Positions 5,359 through 6,437 of a stretch of DNA of 6,437 nucleotides are shown here, in pieces. The translations under genes were made by a program, and so were the position numbers. The stretch is taken from NCBI GenBank assembly GCA_020866945.1, contig JAJBVW010000063.1, forward strand, positions 2,172-8,608. The letters are read 5' to 3'. Numbering within the stretch: the first letter of the stretch is position 1; each line of letters begins with the position of its first letter. The notes beneath the pieces were generated by a model that was not told the DNA's origin, did no database searches, and worked only from the letters and a program-made list of their open reading frames with translations. This stretch comes from Oscillospiraceae bacterium. GTDB lineage: Bacteria; Bacillota; Clostridia; Oscillospirales; Oscillospiraceae.

Positions 5359-6437
5359 ATGAAAAAAATCATTTCGCTGCTGCTGGCCGTTTTTTTGTGC
5401 ATGGGCGTGACCGCCCTTGCGGACGGCTCGCCGGAGGCTGCCCCGGAGGCGGTGGAGGAAGCCGAAGCTCAGGCCCCCGTCCCGCTGGAGGAGACCTCCT
5501 CCATTGGGGAGGCCGCCGTCTATGAGGAGGTAACGGCAGCTTCGCAGGAGTCCGCCGAACCCGTCCAGGAGACAGACGACGAGAACGGGGAGGTTGCCTG
5601 CTATGACGCCGTCACCGTCGCAGGATCCTATCATCAGACAGAGGCCCGCGTCATGCTGGAGCTGTTAAATCAGTTCCGCACTGGGGAGGACGCCTGGGTC
5701 TGGGGCGAGGAGGACGAGGAACAGATTTATCCGGAGGAGCTGGAAGCGCTCAGCTATGACTACGCGCTGGAGCAGATTGCCATGACCCGGGCCGCGGAGC
5801 TGGCTCTTTCCTTCTCCCACACCCGCCCGGACGGCTCCGCATGGTACACGCTGACCTCCGAGAATGTCCAGAGCTATGGCGAGAACATCGCCTATGGCTA
5901 CGGCACGGCGGAGGAGGTTTTCGCCGCCTGGCAGGAAACGGATGCGGCCTATGACGGCCAGGGCCACCGGCGGAATATGCTGAGTGAGGACTACACCGCC
6001 GTGGGTATTGCCTGCTTCTGCGTCGATGACGTCTATTACTGGGTACAGGTATTTGGCTATGCCTCCGACGCTGAGGAAACCGAGGCGCTGGATGGAGACG
6101 CGGAGGTGGAGGTCACCGTGCTGTACGACAGCCACGACTATCAAGCCGAGGTAACCGACCCCACCTGCACAGAGGAAGGGTATACGACCTACACCTGCAC
6201 TCGCTGCGGCAACTCCTATACAGACGACTACACAAACGCTCTGGGCCACGACTACGCTGGCAAGGTGACAGCGGCAACCTGTACGGAAGGCGGCTATACC
6301 ACCTACACCTGCTCCCGCTGCGGCGATTCCTATACTGCCGACACCGTCGCCGCGCTTGGACATGACTATGTGGCCACTGTCACGGAACCAACCTGTTCCG
6401 AGGACGGTTACACCACCTATACCTGCTCCCGCTGCGG
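5359..6437 (+). CDS. Exported CAP-domain (SCP/PR1-like) protein with C-terminal Cys-rich repeats, C-terminus off the right edge
   Basis: From the ATG at 5359, 359 codons stay open to the window edge. Residues 1-21 are a signal peptide (MKKIISLLLAVF...TALA, cut before D22). Residues 22-80 are a Glu/Ala/Pro-rich acidic linker. Residues about 92-235 are a CAP domain: MLELLNQFR near its start, FSHTRPDG (His154), SYGENIAYG (Glu175), VFAAWQ (187-192), GHRRNML (His203), AVGIACF and YYWVQVFG. These match the conserved CAP cavity His/Glu pairs. A longer-than-usual loop (ETDAAYDGQ) separates AAWQ from GHRRN, where many bacterial CAP proteins have WMNSxGH. From residue 259 come 38-residue repeats with three Cys each. 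Bacterial CAP proteins are secreted and mostly of unknown activity, so a surface or host-interaction role is inference. The gene follows a terminator and has its own promoter. The end, possibly with more repeats or a wall anchor, lies outside the window. Confidence 0.9.
   Translation, partial: MKKIISLLLAVFLCMGVTALADGSPEAAPEAVEEAEAQAPVPLEETSSIGEAAVYEEVTAASQESAEPVQETDDENGEVACYDAVTVAGSYHQTEARVMLELLNQFRTGEDAWVWGEEDEEQIYPEELEALSYDYALEQIAMTRAAELALSFSHTRPDGSAWYTLTSENVQSYGENIAYGYGTAEEVFAAWQETDAAYDGQGHRRNMLSEDYTAVGIACFCVDDVYYWVQVFGYASDAEETEALDGDAEVEVTVLYDSHDYQAEVTDPTCTEEGYTTYTCTRCGNSYTDDYTNALGHDYAGKVTAATCTEGGYTTYTCSRCGDSYTADTVAALGHDYVATVTEPTCSEDGYTTYTCSRC
6133..6437 (+). repeat. Tandem 114-base (38-residue) Cys-rich repeats, third copy cut by the window edge
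   Basis: Copies begin at 6133, 6247 and 6361, each with a His-Asp-Tyr triplet. The shared protein pattern is HDYxxxVTxxTCxExGYTTYTCxRCGxSYTxDxxxALG. Each unit has Cys at its positions 12, 22 and 25 (C-x9-C-x2-C) plus the leading His, which could bind a metal or form disulfides. The protein pattern is well kept while many third codon positions differ (for example CAC/CAT, TAC/TAT, GAA/GAG), so the duplication is not recent and the pattern is under selection. This type of repeat is common at the ends of surface proteins from gut Firmicutes. Confidence 0.85.

Noticed and set aside
4498..5634. A 378-residue open frame on the minus strand across the TauE-like gene
   Set aside because: It is antisense to a protein with the GGPP signature of TauE/SafE, crosses the terminator and the CAP gene start, and shows no recognisable domain.
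5665..6363. A 232-residue open frame on the minus strand across the CAP-domain gene
   Set aside because: The plus strand carries the CAP motifs and regular repeats; the repeating look of the minus-strand product is only the shadow of those repeats.

Overview
The window looks like ordinary chromosome of a GC-rich, Gram-positive anaerobe of the Clostridia, most likely a gut Oscillospiraceae/Ruminococcaceae-type bacterium. This rests on several signs: strong GGAGG-type ribosome binding sites, sigma-A-like promoters in short AT-rich gaps, a clostridial-type acetyl-CoA acetyltransferase, a relative of the LTA synthase C-terminal domain, and an exported CAP protein with the GYTTYTCxRCG repeats often seen in gut Firmicutes surface proteins. 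The taxonomic call is inference from gene content and base composition. I see no rRNA, tRNA, CRISPR array, insertion sequence or phage gene.

Layout from left to right. (1) The beginning of an exported protein of unknown function lies on the minus strand (280 down to the window edge). It has its own near-consensus promoter. (2) Divergent from it is a monocistronic thiolase gene (534-1793) with promoter, leader hairpin, strong ribosome binding site and a clear intrinsic terminator. The gene is interrupted by an in-frame amber codon at 879-881, exactly where the family has Glu (GGxENM). (3) A 398-residue exported protein (1969-3165) is recognisably built on the LTA synthase/alkaline-phosphatase-superfamily fold, but every catalytic and metal-binding signature I could locate is lost, so it looks like a pseudoenzyme. 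(4) A three-gene unit runs from a TTGCTT-N17-TATAAT promoter (3185-3213) to an intrinsic terminator (5228-5253). It encodes a membrane-anchored protein with a Pro/Ser/Thr stalk and a Ser/Thr-rich beta domain, a SprT-like zinc metalloprotein with a zinc ribbon, and a TauE/SafE-family membrane transporter. The genes overlap or are separated by only 9 bases and the downstream ones lack good ribosome binding sites, which suggests translational coupling. (5) The start of an exported CAP-domain protein (from 5359, running off the right edge) carries C-terminal 38-residue Cys-rich repeats.

The common theme is the cell envelope: four of the six genes encode exported or membrane-anchored proteins and a fifth is a transporter fragment of the same operon as one of them. 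Beyond that I see no single pathway joining them. The two observations most worth a second look are the amber-interrupted thiolase and the catalytically stripped LTA-synthase-like protein. I do not see convincing evidence of an undescribed multi-gene system.
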